From: JADKAV01 sp963818505
GTDB taxonomy: Bacteria > Actinomycetota > Actinomycetes > S36-B12 > UBA10799
DNA length: 24,998 bases
Reading direction: 5' to 3'
NCBI GenBank assembly: GCA_963818505.1
Contig: CAWFSJ010000009.1
Location: 1-24,998 of the forward strand
Under the pieces are notes generated by a model. That model did not search any database. It was not told the DNA's origin and saw only the letters and a program-made list of their open reading frames with translations. Below, in pieces: positions 1 to 7,936 of the stretch. The translations under genes were made by a program, and so were the position numbers. The stretch's first letter is position 1. Each line of letters opens with the position of its first letter.

Positions 1-428
1 TCGCGATCGTCGTCGAAGACCTGGACGCGGCAGTTGCCTTCTTCACCGCAATTGGCATGGAAATGGAGAACAGCGCCGAGATTGAAGGTGTGTGGGCCGA
101 CCAGACCGTCGGCCTTGACGGTGTTCGCAGCACGATCGTGATGATGCGCGCGCCTGACGAGAGCGGGCGCGTGGAGTTGACCAAGTACTACGCGCCGCAA
201 GCGGGCCTTTCGGACCCACCAGCCCCGCCGCCCAACACGCTTGGTCTGCACCGGATCATGTTCGCCGTCAGCGACATCGACGACACTCTTGCCCGCCTGA
301 GCGAGCACGGGGGAGAGGTGCTGCGCGAGGTGGCTCAATATGAGGACGCTTTCCGGTTGTGCTACTTGCGAGGGCCTGCCGGGATCATCGTTGCTCTGGC
401 GCAGCCGCTTGCATTGGCGCAAGGCTGA
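1..428 (+). CDS. VOC-fold (glyoxalase/bleomycin-resistance superfamily) protein, 5' end missing
   Basis: The reading frame is open from the left edge (codons in phase with position 3), so the gene starts outside the window and the first internal ATG at 57 is not its start. The visible part begins with a strand plus the 'EDLDAAVAFFTAIGM' pattern typical of the first VOC module. It ends with a second module: 'GLHRIMFAVSDIDDT', a helix, then 'GPAGIIVALAQPL'. In many relatives the last strand carries a metal-binding Glu (GPEGIIVELA); here that stretch reads Ala, so a metal-dependent reaction is uncertain. The family includes glyoxalases, dioxygenases and antibiotic-binding proteins, and nothing here shows which substrate is used. 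The next gene starts about 10-18 bases downstream on the same strand. Confidence 0.8.
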   Translation, partial: AIVVEDLDAAVAFFTAIGMEMENSAEIEGVWADQTVGLDGVRSTIVMMRAPDESGRVELTKYYAPQAGLSDPPAPPPNTLGLHRIMFAVSDIDDTLARLSEHGGEVLREVAQYEDAFRLCYLRGPAGIIVALAQPLALAQG

Positions 429-446
429 CGGCATAGCGTGGCAACC

Positions 447-899
447 ATGAGGATTCTTGTGGGTATCGCAGTGGCGGCCCTGGCACTGACAGCGTGCAGC
501 GACGGTCAGGTCTCTGACATCGCCGGCCAAGCAGCGAGTGCGGCAGCCAGTTCGGTTGAGAGCCAAGCGGGCGAAGCCATCGATTCGCTCACCGGTCCGG
601 TGTGTGACGGACTCGCCCAGGCAGACGAGAGCCTGGCATCGCTGGCAGCGGGAAAGGCCGCGACCGTTGGGCAGGCCAAGAAGCAAGTGGCTGCGGCGCA
701 GTCCGACCTGGAGCAGGCGGCACAGGACGCCCCGGCCGCAGCACAGGCAGTGCTGTCCGGTGTCTCGACAGCGCTTGACGGGCTGAAGCAGTCGTTGGCC
801 TCGCAGAAGGACGACGCCGCGGTGCCCGAGTCCGTCACGACTGCCACGGAGTCGGTCGAGTCGACGATCTCGCAGGCCCAGGATTCTCTGGGCTGCTAG
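447..899 (+). CDS. small alanine-rich secreted lipoprotein, unknown function
   Basis: The product is about 150 residues. It has a short N-terminal signal peptide and a clear lipobox (LTAC, Cys at residue 17 counted from the ATG), so it is probably lipidated and anchored outside the membrane. The mature part is Ala/Ser/Gln/Asp-rich with heptad-like helical character and contains two further Cys, one near the middle (VCDGL) and one as the last residue (LGC), which could form a disulfide. A GTG at 438 is an alternative start, but the ATG at 447 gives a normal signal-peptide length. The stop overlaps the stop of the convergent gene: both use the CTAG at 896-899. I recognise no domain. Confidence 0.7.
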   Translation: MRILVGIAVAALALTACSDGQVSDIAGQAASAAASSVESQAGEAIDSLTGPVCDGLAQADESLASLAAGKAATVGQAKKQVAAAQSDLEQAAQDAPAAAQAVLSGVSTALDGLKQSLASQKDDAAVPESVTTATESVESTISQAQDSLGC

Positions 900-1546
900 C
901 CGTGGAAGTCGATCGCCGTCACCGGGGTCTCGCCGGGAAGCGTCATCAGCACTTCCGTGACGGCTCGGAGGTGGGCGATTCTGTCGTCTGAGTCGATGGG
1001 GTCCCAGTTGGTGTCGTAGTACACCGGACCCTCGGGGCCGACGATCAGGCTCGGGCCGCCGAGTGTCAAGCTCGCCTCGAGGTCCATCTCGGCCACAGTC
1101 GTGGCGGGCACCTCTTCTCCTGACGTGGTGACCAGTGCCAATCGATCGGGATGTCTAAGGCGCGACCAATAGTCGCCCACGGTGTGGAAGAACCGCGGAA
1201 CGCCGGCGTACCACTGGCCCTCGACCTCGCAGATGTGGTGGCGAAGCACCCCAGTCGAGTCCGTCTCGCCTTCGTTCAGGAGTGCGCAGGGGCCGAGGAG
1301 GTCGCGTAGTACCGCCGCGGGCCACACAATCGTCAGGAACTCATGCTCGTCCGGGCACCAGATCGGGACCGACGGATCCGGCTTGACCAGTGCCCAGCCG
1401 GATCGCCACATGGGCAATTCGACGGCCTTGTCGCTGACGATCTCCATCGGCACCATGGCCTCAGGGCGGGAGTGGCCGAAGGGATGCGTGAGCGAGTCCA
1501 TCAATTCGTCGACCTTGGGCCCGAACACCCATCCGTTGTAGTGCAT
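896..1546 (-). CDS. uncharacterised protein, paralogue of its upstream neighbour
   Basis: The product is 216 residues with no signal peptide or membrane segment. The start ATG at 1546 is preceded by GGGGAG six bases upstream. It is clearly homologous to the product of 1561-2196. Shared landmarks in the same order are an N-terminal 'W-x-FG' segment, a 'W(R/Q)S(G/A)WA' block, 'LGP-ALL/ALT', 'W-x-VPRFF-TV-YW', 'TVxE(M/L)D(L/V)EASL', 'VGPEGPV' and a C-terminal 'LP-TPVTA'. The conserved aromatic and acidic blocks suggest one globular cytoplasmic domain. I do not recognise the family. The two genes lie 14 bases apart in the same direction and are probably cotranscribed. Confidence 0.7.
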   Translation of the reverse strand: MHYNGWVFGPKVDELMDSLTHPFGHSRPEAMVPMEIVSDKAVELPMWRSGWALVKPDPSVPIWCPDEHEFLTIVWPAAVLRDLLGPCALLNEGETDSTGVLRHHICEVEGQWYAGVPRFFHTVGDYWSRLRHPDRLALVTTSGEEVPATTVAEMDLEASLTLGGPSLIVGPEGPVYYDTNWDPIDSDDRIAHLRAVTEVLMTLPGETPVTAIDFHG

Positions 1547-1560
1547 CCTTTACTCCCCTC

Positions 1561-2196
1561 TCAGAATCTGCACCAGGCCGCGGTCACCGGCGTTGTCGCG
1601 GGCAACTGCAGCAGTCTGTCCAGGGCGGAGTCGAGTCGCCGATGCCAGTCCATGGTGCTGCGATAGCGGTAGTCCAATGGTCCGAACAGAACAGGACCCT
1701 CGGGCCCTACGAGCAGCTCCGGCTCGTCGCGATACCTGTCGAGCGACGCCTCGACGTCCAGCTCCCCCACCGTCGTGTGCGTGCTGCTCTGTCCATCGGC
1801 GGTGGTCAGGGGGGCGCGGTCCTGCGGGTCACTCGTCCAATATTCGGTGACCGTCTTGAAGAACCGCGGCACCTTCACCATCCATTCGCCGTGGCGTTTG
1901 CGCACGTCTGAGCGCAGGGCCTTGGTGCGTTCCATCCCGAAGACCGATGTGAGTGCATGCGGTCCGAGCCGTTCGGTGATGACGTGTGTGGGCAGGCCGA
2001 ACTCGATCCACACCTCACCGTTCGCTGGGGGGCACTGCGCCCACGCCGACTGCCACCGCACGAGGCCGTCGTCAGATGTGCCGGAGACATCGAGGGGCAG
2101 CCACACCTCTGCTCTGGGATAACCGTCCGGCGCGGTCATGGCATCCATATGGTCAATCGCCTGCTCGCCGAACAGCCATGCTCTGAAGAAGCCCAT
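1561..2196 (-). CDS. uncharacterised protein, tandem paralogue
   Basis: The product is 211 residues. I chose the ATG at 2196 because a GGGAGG motif lies six bases upstream; an in-frame GTG at 2217 would add seven residues and lacks such a site. It shares the block order described for the gene at 896-1546, including 'VPRFFKTVTEYW' and 'VGPEGPV', and differs mainly in the N-terminal third. No catalytic motif, signal peptide or membrane helix is visible. It is the first gene of a two-gene minus-strand unit and diverges from the DUF222-HNH gene, with 168 bases between the two starts. The function is unknown. Confidence 0.7.
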   Translation of the reverse strand: MGFFRAWLFGEQAIDHMDAMTAPDGYPRAEVWLPLDVSGTSDDGLVRWQSAWAQCPPANGEVWIEFGLPTHVITERLGPHALTSVFGMERTKALRSDVRKRHGEWMVKVPRFFKTVTEYWTSDPQDRAPLTTADGQSSTHTTVGELDVEASLDRYRDEPELLVGPEGPVLFGPLDYRYRSTMDWHRRLDSALDRLLQLPATTPVTAAWCRF

Positions 2197-2329
2197 TTCC
2201 GTCCTCCCGTTCGACACCGAACGTATGCGGGCGAGGTGGGTGGCGGGAATGGCCAGCGAGGATCTGTGGACGGAGGCGAGGGGATATCAACAGGCTCGGT
2301 TGTTGCCGGAAATTCTTGTGCACAAAGGC

Positions 2330-2358
2330 TTGACATGGTATCGAACATATGTTCGAAT
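2330..2358 (+). promoter_or_regulatory. promoter of the DUF222-HNH gene
   Basis: A perfect TTGACA (-35) lies at 2330-2335. The -10 element is not clear-cut. At a 17-base spacing it would be the weak TCGAAT at 2353-2358, which would put the transcript start on or next to the ATG at 2365 and make the mRNA leaderless or nearly so. No ribosome binding site precedes the ATG. The LexA-type palindrome fills most of the spacer. Confidence 0.5.
2341..2356. promoter_or_regulatory. SOS box (LexA operator)
   Basis: TCGAACATATGTTCGA is a perfect 16-base palindrome and matches the mycobacterial/actinobacterial SOS box pattern TCGAAC-N4-GTTCGA in every fixed position. It sits between the -35 element and the start codon of the DUF222-HNH gene, so LexA bound here would block RNA polymerase. 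Confidence 0.85.
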
Positions 2359-2364
2359 AGAGAC

Positions 2365-3570
2365 ATGGAGATCCCGGTCCGCGACCCCTTCCCGTCCGTG
2401 AGGGCGGCGCTGGCGGACGCGCAGGCCATGGATGACCAGGACCTCTGCGATGCGATTCAAGCAGCGGAGAAGGCTCTGCGCCGCCAGCAGGCGCAGGCCG
2501 CTGTTCTGGCCGCGCAGATGAGTGCCCGGATCGAGGCCATGGGTTACCCGATCTCGGGGGCGGCTGAGGAACTCGCGACCATGCTTGCCATCTCGCCGCG
2601 CAGTGCCGATCACAAGCTGGATACCGCCGAGGCCCTGTGTGATCGGGAAGTGGTGTGGGGTGCGCTGTTCGACGGTCGCATCGATCTGCCGAAGGCGACC
2701 ACGATCCTCGACGTCCTGGCCGACGTGCCCGATCCCCGCAGGCTGGAGTTGGAGCTGATCGCGATCGGTTTCGCTGAGGGGCACACGGGCCACCAGTTGC
2801 GTAAGAAGCTGCTCGCTCTGACGGTCGAGAAGGATCCGGAGGAGACCCTGCGCAAGGAGGCCATCGACCGGCGCGGGGTGTGGGTCCGTCCGGCCGCTCA
2901 CGGCATGGCGGACATCAGTGGGCGGCTTTCGCTGGAACACGCCGAGGTGTTCATGAAGGCGTTGGAGGAATTGGCCGGATCCGATGACTGCGCGGACCCC
3001 TACGGCCAGGGCGGCGCCCGCACCGCCGAGCAGCGCCGGGCGGACGCATTGGTGGGATTCCTCGCCGACCACACGTCGGTGTCGGTGAGCGTGGACCTCG
3101 TGATCAGCGCTGACCAACTCATCGGCGACAACGACTGGACCCCCTGGACCAAGCGGCTGGGGCCGGTCGCCAGTGAGGTCGCCCGTGACCTGTGCATGTC
3201 GCCGGACGCGCGCTGGCGACGACTCGTGACGGACCCTGTGACGGGGGAACTGAAGGCCATGGGGACCTACAAGTACCGCATCCCCACTGCGCTACGCGAG
3301 GCGATCAAAGCCCGTGACGTCACCTGCCGGTTCCCCGGGTGTCACGCCCGGGCGGAGTTCTTCGATTGCGATCACATCGTGCCCCACCCCGCTGGCGCGA
3401 CCTGCGCGAACAACCTTGAGGGGATGTGCCGGCGGCATCACCGGACGAAGACGTTCTCGGCCTGGCGGGTCGAACGAGATCCCGACTCGCCCACCCATGA
3501 CCTGATCTGGACCAGCCCATTGGGCCGGAGGTATCACAGCGGGAGTCATCGGTACAAGCAGGACGAGTAG
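2365..3570 (+). CDS. DUF222 / HNH endonuclease (13E12 repeat family) protein
   Basis: The product is 401 residues. The N-terminal DUF222 region covers about residues 20-290 (helical; 'GRIDLPKATTILDVLADVPDP', 'EHAEVFMKALEELA', 'EQRRADALVGFLADH'). It is followed by an HNH nuclease domain at about 318-362: Cys321 and Cys326, the D336-H337 pair in 'DCDHIVP', Asn350, then Cys355 with H358-H359. The HNH metal site looks complete. The frame stays open upstream to 1957, but that part runs antisense to the neighbouring gene. The ATG at 2365 fits the promoter and is where the family resemblance begins; an in-frame ATG at 2337 lies upstream of the SOS box centre. Members of this family are multicopy in many actinobacteria and of unknown role. 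The SOS box suggests induction by DNA damage. Confidence 0.88.
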   Translation: MEIPVRDPFPSVRAALADAQAMDDQDLCDAIQAAEKALRRQQAQAAVLAAQMSARIEAMGYPISGAAEELATMLAISPRSADHKLDTAEALCDREVVWGALFDGRIDLPKATTILDVLADVPDPRRLELELIAIGFAEGHTGHQLRKKLLALTVEKDPEETLRKEAIDRRGVWVRPAAHGMADISGRLSLEHAEVFMKALEELAGSDDCADPYGQGGARTAEQRRADALVGFLADHTSVSVSVDLVISADQLIGDNDWTPWTKRLGPVASEVARDLCMSPDARWRRLVTDPVTGELKAMGTYKYRIPTALREAIKARDVTCRFPGCHARAEFFDCDHIVPHPAGATCANNLEGMCRRHHRTKTFSAWRVERDPDSPTHDLIWTSPLGRRYHSGSHRYKQDE

Positions 3571-3582
3571 GGGACAGGGCCT

Positions 3583-4728
3583 TTATGTCAGCGCCCGTCC
3601 ACTGTCTGGGGCGAAGAAGTGCAACTTGGACTGCTTGACGGCCAAGCGGATGCGTTCGCCGGTGCGGGGAGTCTGATCGGGCTCGACGCGCGCCACGAAC
3701 CGAATGCCGTGCTCAGGCAAGAGGTCCTCGGGGAGTTCCTCGTCCAGCGGGGCCTTCGCCACTTCGGACACCTGCGGAGCATCGACGGTGAAGAACACGT
3801 GAGACTCGCTGCCGAGGGCCTCGACCGCTGTGACGTTGACTTCCAGCGAAGCGGGGTCCTCGGGCGATGCCACCGAGAAGTACTCCGGACGGATCCCCAC
3901 TATTGCTGCATTGCGACCAGCGAGTACCTGGGATTGTGTGTGGCTGAGCGGCAGGCTGAACTGCCCGAAACGCACGGTGTCGCCTTGCACTGTGGCCCCG
4001 ACGACGTTCATCGACGGTGACCCGATGAACGTCGCCACGAACAGGTTGGCCGGGCGTTGGTACAAGTTCTGGGGTGCGTCCACCTGCATGATCCGCCCGC
4101 CTTCAAGTACCGCCACCCGCTGTCCGAGCGTCATGGCTTCAACCTGGTCATGGGTGACGTAGACGGTCGTGATGCCGAGTCGTTCGTGCAACGCCGTGAG
4201 CTGGGCCCGCATCAGCACGCGCAGCTTGGCATCCAGGTTGGAAAGGGGTTCGTCGATGAGGAACGCAGTGGGCTCTCGCACGATGGCGCGGCCCATCGCC
4301 ACTCGCTGGCGCTGGCCTCCGGACAGTTGCGCGGGGCGTCGTTTCAAGAAGTCGGTGAGGCCGAGCATTGCGGCGACCTCGTCGACCCGCCGATCGCGCT
4401 CAGACCTTCTGACGCCGGTGACTCGCAGCGAGAAGCCCAAATTCTCGCGCACGGTCATGTGGGGATAGAGGGCATAGTTCTGGAAGACCATGGCCACGTC
4501 GCGGTCGCGTGGGGCGGCATTCGTCACATCGCGATCGCCGATGATGATCCGGCCCGCGGTGGTCTTCTCCAGGCCCGCGATCATGCGTAGGACAGTGGAC
4601 TTGCCGCAACCCGACGGCCCGACCAGGACCATGAATTCGCCAGGTTCCACCTTCAGGTCGATCCCGCACACAGCTGCTGTGCCGTCGGGAAAGACCTTCT
4701 CCACCCCGTCAAGAACGATCGCGCCCAT
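3583..4728 (-). CDS. sugar ABC transporter ATPase, UgpC/MsmK/MalK type
   Basis: The product is a 381-residue cytoplasmic ATPase of CUT1-family carbohydrate importers. Visible motifs are Walker A GPSGCGKST (37-45), Q-loop 'VFQNYALYPH' (81-90), signature LSGGQRQR (135-142), Walker B and catalytic Glu 'FLIDE' (156-160), D-loop 'SNLDAKLR' and switch His 'VYVTHDQ'. A C-terminal regulatory domain of TOBE/OB type follows from about residue 240. A GGAAGG ribosome site precedes the ATG. It is transcribed away from the operon at 4828-13316, which encodes a lipoprotein and two permeases but no ATPase, so it very probably powers that importer. ATPases of this type often serve several importers, so it may have other partners. 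It converges with the DUF222 gene, leaving 12 bases between stops. Confidence 0.93.
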   Translation of the reverse strand: MGAIVLDGVEKVFPDGTAAVCGIDLKVEPGEFMVLVGPSGCGKSTVLRMIAGLEKTTAGRIIIGDRDVTNAAPRDRDVAMVFQNYALYPHMTVRENLGFSLRVTGVRRSERDRRVDEVAAMLGLTDFLKRRPAQLSGGQRQRVAMGRAIVREPTAFLIDEPLSNLDAKLRVLMRAQLTALHERLGITTVYVTHDQVEAMTLGQRVAVLEGGRIMQVDAPQNLYQRPANLFVATFIGSPSMNVVGATVQGDTVRFGQFSLPLSHTQSQVLAGRNAAIVGIRPEYFSVASPEDPASLEVNVTAVEALGSESHVFFTVDAPQVSEVAKAPLDEELPEDLLPEHGIRFVARVEPDQTPRTGERIRLAVKQSKLHFFAPDSGRALT

Positions 4729-4755
4729 GGTGGTCTACCTTCCGCCTCTGGATGA

Positions 4756-4784
4756 ATACTGCCCGAATCTGAGCGGTTTGCCAA
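4756..4784 (-). promoter_or_regulatory. promoter of the ABC ATPase gene
   Basis: Read on the minus strand, TTGGCA (complement of 4779-4784) and CAGTAT (complement of 4756-4761) are separated by exactly 17 bases and lie about 28 bases upstream of the ATG at 4728. The CAGTAT hexamer is the same as the one proposed for the divergent operon. Confidence 0.45.
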
Positions 4785-4790
4785 GCATTC

Positions 4791-4820
4791 TTGACAGAAC
4801 CGCGCAGAAGCGAGCAGTAT
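4791..4820 (+). promoter_or_regulatory. promoter of the sugar operon, probably leaderless
   Basis: TTGACA at 4791-4796 is followed after 18 bases by CAGTAT at 4815-4820. Transcription starting about seven bases later would begin at the GTG start codon at 4828. No ribosome binding site is visible before that GTG, which agrees with a leaderless transcript. Confidence 0.45.
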
Positions 4821-4834
4821 CACTCATGTGAGTG
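4821..4834. promoter_or_regulatory. palindrome over the operon start, candidate DeoR operator
   Basis: CACTCA-TG-TGAGTG is an inverted repeat with perfect 6-base arms. It lies directly after the proposed -10 element and covers the GTG start of the regulator gene. Its position suits autorepression, but the link to this regulator is inferred from position only. Confidence 0.4.
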
Positions 4835-5607
4835 CACGGGACGGTCTGAGAGTCAACCGGCTTGCTGCGTACGAAGACGTCATCGCCGAGGGCAAGCCCA
4901 TCACGGTCGCCGGGCTTAGGAAGCGCCTGGGTATCAGCGAGGCGACGGTCCGCCGCGACCTCGCGGCACTGGAGGAGTCGGGGCTGGTTCAGCGCACCCA
5001 CGGCGGTGCTCTGCCGATCGATCGCGGTGAGCTGCCCTTCCCTCAGCGCAACACACTGCAGGTGGAGGAAAAGGCCGCGATCGGCCGGGTTGCACGAACG
5101 CTGGTGGAGGAGCACGACACGATCTTCCTGGGTGGAGGTTCGAGCACCCTGCAGTTGGCTCGGCAACTGCATGACCTGGAACTCACCGTTGTGACCAACT
5201 CGATCCCGGTCGTGATGGAACTGGCCGGAGCTGCCAATGTCCACGTCATCGGGATCGGGGGCACGTTGCGCCGGCCCGAGTTGACGATGGTCGGGCCCCG
5301 TGCCGTCGACGCGATGCGCGCCTACCGTGCCCGGACGGCTTTCCTGGGGGTGCCCGCCCTGGATGCACATCACGGATTCACCGCTGACGGCGACGCCGAG
5401 GCCGCCACGGATGCGGAGTTCTTGTCCTTGTGTCAGCAGGCTGTGGTCCTCGCTGATCACACGAAGATCGGCCGGGTGGCAACCACGCATGTGGCGCCGG
5501 TGTCCCAGATCGACGTCGTCATCACCGACAGCGGAGCCAGCCCCGAAGCCCTCAAAGCCCTGCGCCAAACGGGTGCGCAGGTTCTCGTCGCGGAGGTGAC
5601 CCCTTGA
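4828..5607 (+). CDS. DeoR/GlpR-family transcriptional regulator of the sugar operon
   Basis: The product is 259 residues. An N-terminal DeoR-type helix-turn-helix lies at about residues 10-60, with the family pattern 'LGISEATVRRDLAALEESGLVQRTHGGA'. The C-terminal sugar-phosphate sensor domain shows 'LGGGSSTLQLARQL' and 'TVVTNSIPVVMEL', as in isomerase-like DeoRC domains that bind phosphorylated sugars. It is the first gene of the operon and presumably represses it until a sugar phosphate made by the pathway binds. The GTG at 4828 is the only start that keeps the full HTH without running into the promoter. Its stop overlaps the TTG start of the next gene (TTGA). Confidence 0.92.
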   Translation: MSARDGLRVNRLAAYEDVIAEGKPITVAGLRKRLGISEATVRRDLAALEESGLVQRTHGGALPIDRGELPFPQRNTLQVEEKAAIGRVARTLVEEHDTIFLGGGSSTLQLARQLHDLELTVVTNSIPVVMELAGAANVHVIGIGGTLRRPELTMVGPRAVDAMRAYRARTAFLGVPALDAHHGFTADGDAEAATDAEFLSLCQQAVVLADHTKIGRVATTHVAPVSQIDVVITDSGASPEALKALRQTGAQVLVAEVTP

Positions 5608-6638
5608 GTAAGACACACACCGAGGAGGAGATCCTCTCGCAGCCGCAGGTGTGGGCGCAGACGCTGGAGACCCTCGATTCTGCAGTTCTGAGCAAAGGCC
5701 TCGCTGTCGGTCAGGACGTCATTGTCACCGGCTGCGGATCAACGCATTACCTGTCGATGACGGCTGCTTCGCTGTTGCGGCTCGCCGGGCTGAATGCGGT
5801 CGCACTGCCCGCCTCCGAGCTGCTCATGGACGCCTCATCTCGTCCAATGGCTGCGGGCACCGCGTTGCTGGCCATCAGCCGATCGGGGACAACCACGGAG
5901 ACGTTGATGGCAGTGGATGCTTTCCGCCAGCGCGGGGGTGAACGCGTCATCACGGTCACGGTCTACGGCGACTCGCCGCTGGCCGAGGCCTCGGACGTGG
6001 TGCACGTCGCCCCGGATGCCGTTGAGCAGAGCGTTGCCCAGACCCGTTCGTTCTCCAGCATGCTGCTCATCGCGCAGGCGATCGCCGCGACTCTTGCGGG
6101 GGAGAGCCTGTCGGTGATGGCGCCGTTGCCCGAGTTGGCAGCGGCGCAGCTGGCAGGCAGCAGACAGTCGATGGCCCAGGTGGCCGCCGATCCCAGCGCG
6201 AGCAGCTTCTACTTCCTGGCCTCGGATCCGCTCTTCGGAGTTGGCAGTGAGGCGATGCTCAAACTCAAGGAGATGTCGCTGACCCACAGCGAGGCCTACC
6301 ACGCGATGGAGTTCAGGCATGGCCCGATGTCGATGTGTGACGAGTCGGCCGTGGTCGTCGGCCTGGTCTCACCGGAGCGCGCCAACCGGGAGCTCGCGGT
6401 CATCGACGACATCCGCAAATTCACCGGCACGGTGGTGACTCTTGGGGATCGGTTGCAGCACGACATCTCGGCCCGGTTGTCGCCGTTCGCACGCCCGGTC
6501 CTGTACCTCCCAGCCCTTCAGCTGCTCGCGCTGGAACGCGCCTTGCACAAGGGCCTCGATCCCGACGCACCGCGCAATTTGACCGCGGTCATCGAGCTTG
6601 ACAATGACCGACAGAACAACGAGCAAGGAGAAGAGTGA
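5604..6638 (+). CDS. SIS-domain sugar-phosphate isomerase/deaminase (AgaS / GlmS C-domain type)
   Basis: The product is 344 residues with two SIS domains. The first contains 'VTGCGSTHYLS' and 'AISRSGTTTETL', the phosphosugar-binding Ser/Thr loops. The region around 'SLTHSEAYHAMEFRHGPMS' matches the GlmS/FrlB/AgaS group. There is no glutaminase domain, so it is not a glucosamine synthase. Members of this group isomerise or deaminate hexosamine 6-phosphates; AgaS converts galactosamine 6-phosphate to tagatose 6-phosphate. The start is TTG at 5604, supported by GGAGG at 5592-5596 and coupled to the upstream stop. Together with the kinase and GatZ-like genes it suggests a step toward tagatose 6-phosphate. 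The exact substrate cannot be read from the sequence. Confidence 0.82.
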   Translation: MSKTHTEEEILSQPQVWAQTLETLDSAVLSKGLAVGQDVIVTGCGSTHYLSMTAASLLRLAGLNAVALPASELLMDASSRPMAAGTALLAISRSGTTTETLMAVDAFRQRGGERVITVTVYGDSPLAEASDVVHVAPDAVEQSVAQTRSFSSMLLIAQAIAATLAGESLSVMAPLPELAAAQLAGSRQSMAQVAADPSASSFYFLASDPLFGVGSEAMLKLKEMSLTHSEAYHAMEFRHGPMSMCDESAVVVGLVSPERANRELAVIDDIRKFTGTVVTLGDRLQHDISARLSPFARPVLYLPALQLLALERALHKGLDPDAPRNLTAVIELDNDRQNNEQGEE

Positions 6639-7930
6639 TGAGTCGCGCAAGCCTTCTGGCCATGGGTGCGGCCGCCGCACTATTGGCCGCGTGTTCTTCC
6701 GGGTCGTCGGGCACGGATGCCGCTGGTTCCGATAGTCCCGGGGGCACGATCCGCGTATGGACGCACGTGAACAAGTCCTTCAACAAGTCCTACCAGGCGT
6801 TGGCTGATAGCTACATGGCCGAGAACCCCGGAACGAACATCACGTTCGAGAAGTTCGACTACGACTCGTACATCGAGACGCTGCAGACCTCGCTGCCAGC
6901 CGGTAATGAGGCCGACGTGATGCAGATGTTCGGAAGTTGGGTCTGCAGTTACAAGACGAACCTGTCGCAGACCCCGGAGTCGGTGATGAGCCTTGAGGAC
7001 GCCCAGGCCAAGTACTTCAAGGGTCCACTCGGTGGTTACGTCTGTGACGACGGCTTGTACGGGATGCCACAGGAGTCCAATGTCGAATACGGCGCTACCC
7101 TGGCGAACACCGACATGGCTGCGCAGGCCGGGGTCACCCTTGACGGCTGGGCCAATTTCGACGAGTTCAAGGCCGACGCCAAGAAGATGACGGTGACCGA
7201 AGGCGACGCCATCACCCGCGCCGGGTACCACTTCACGACCAACGACGGGATCGCCTACACCTTCCTGTCGTTGATCCTGCAGAACGGCGGGCAGTACCAG
7301 GCCGAGGACGGCACGTTCACGTTCGAGACGCCGCAGGCCGAAGAGGCTATTGCGCTGATGAAGTCGTTCGTGGATGAGGGGATCGTGGATCCGGCGCTCT
7401 ACACCGATACAACGAACTGGGTGGGGGACTGCTTCTTCGGGGAACTGTGCGCTATGGGGCTGGTGGGCCCTTGGGTCGTGCCCGAGTACGCCGAGGACTT
7501 CCCCGAGATGACGGCGAAGACCAAGTACGTGCCGCTGCCCACCCTGGATAACGCTTCGTTCGCCGCAGACTCGGGCTGGGGTTTAACCGTTTCGGGTAAC
7601 AGCCCGGAGCAGGAACTGGCGTGGGACTTCGTCGAGTACGTGGCTGCCAACGACACGAACGCCTTGGAGTGGAACCTGGCCACAGGCACCCTGCCGGCGA
7701 TCAAGGCCAACGCCAAGGGGGCGGCCGAAGAGCGGATCATCTCAGAGGCGCCGCACTTGGAGCCGTGGCTGGGCCTGCTCGAGAACGCCGAGTATGTGGG
7801 AACGCTGCCCGACCGCGACCGGCTGTTCTACGACATCATCGTGCCGAACGTGCTCGATGCCATGAACGGTGAAGCGACCCCGCAGGAGGCGTTGGCCAAG
7901 ATCCAGCGCGACGCGAACGCCACTGGGTGA
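6638..7930 (+). CDS. ABC transporter sugar-binding lipoprotein (CUT1 family)
   Basis: The product is about 430 residues. A signal peptide ends in a lipobox (LLAAC, Cys at residue 19 from the ATG at 6638), followed by a Ser/Gly linker. The mature part is a family 1 extracellular solute-binding protein: 'IRVWTHVNKSFNKSYQALADSYMAENPGT' at the N-terminus, then 'DVMQMFGSW' and a late 'DSGWGLTVSGNSPEQELAWDFVEYV' segment typical of maltose/oligosaccharide binders. AAGGAG at 6625-6630 favours ATG 6638 over GTG 6635. The ATG shares one base with the preceding stop. It delivers the substrate to the two permeases encoded directly downstream. Confidence 0.92.
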   Translation: MSRASLLAMGAAAALLAACSSGSSGTDAAGSDSPGGTIRVWTHVNKSFNKSYQALADSYMAENPGTNITFEKFDYDSYIETLQTSLPAGNEADVMQMFGSWVCSYKTNLSQTPESVMSLEDAQAKYFKGPLGGYVCDDGLYGMPQESNVEYGATLANTDMAAQAGVTLDGWANFDEFKADAKKMTVTEGDAITRAGYHFTTNDGIAYTFLSLILQNGGQYQAEDGTFTFETPQAEEAIALMKSFVDEGIVDPALYTDTTNWVGDCFFGELCAMGLVGPWVVPEYAEDFPEMTAKTKYVPLPTLDNASFAADSGWGLTVSGNSPEQELAWDFVEYVAANDTNALEWNLATGTLPAIKANAKGAAEERIISEAPHLEPWLGLLENAEYVGTLPDRDRLFYDIIVPNVLDAMNGEATPQEALAKIQRDANATG

Positions 7931-7936
7931 CCGGCG

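Noticed and set aside
1957..2364. Extension of the DUF222-HNH frame upstream to 1957, giving a 537-residue protein
   Set aside because: The extra part is antisense to the paralogue gene at 1561-2196 and runs through the SOS box and promoter; family resemblance starts at 2365.
4735..5616. Minus-strand open frame of 293 codons
   Set aside because: It is antisense to the DeoR-type gene and crosses both divergent promoters.
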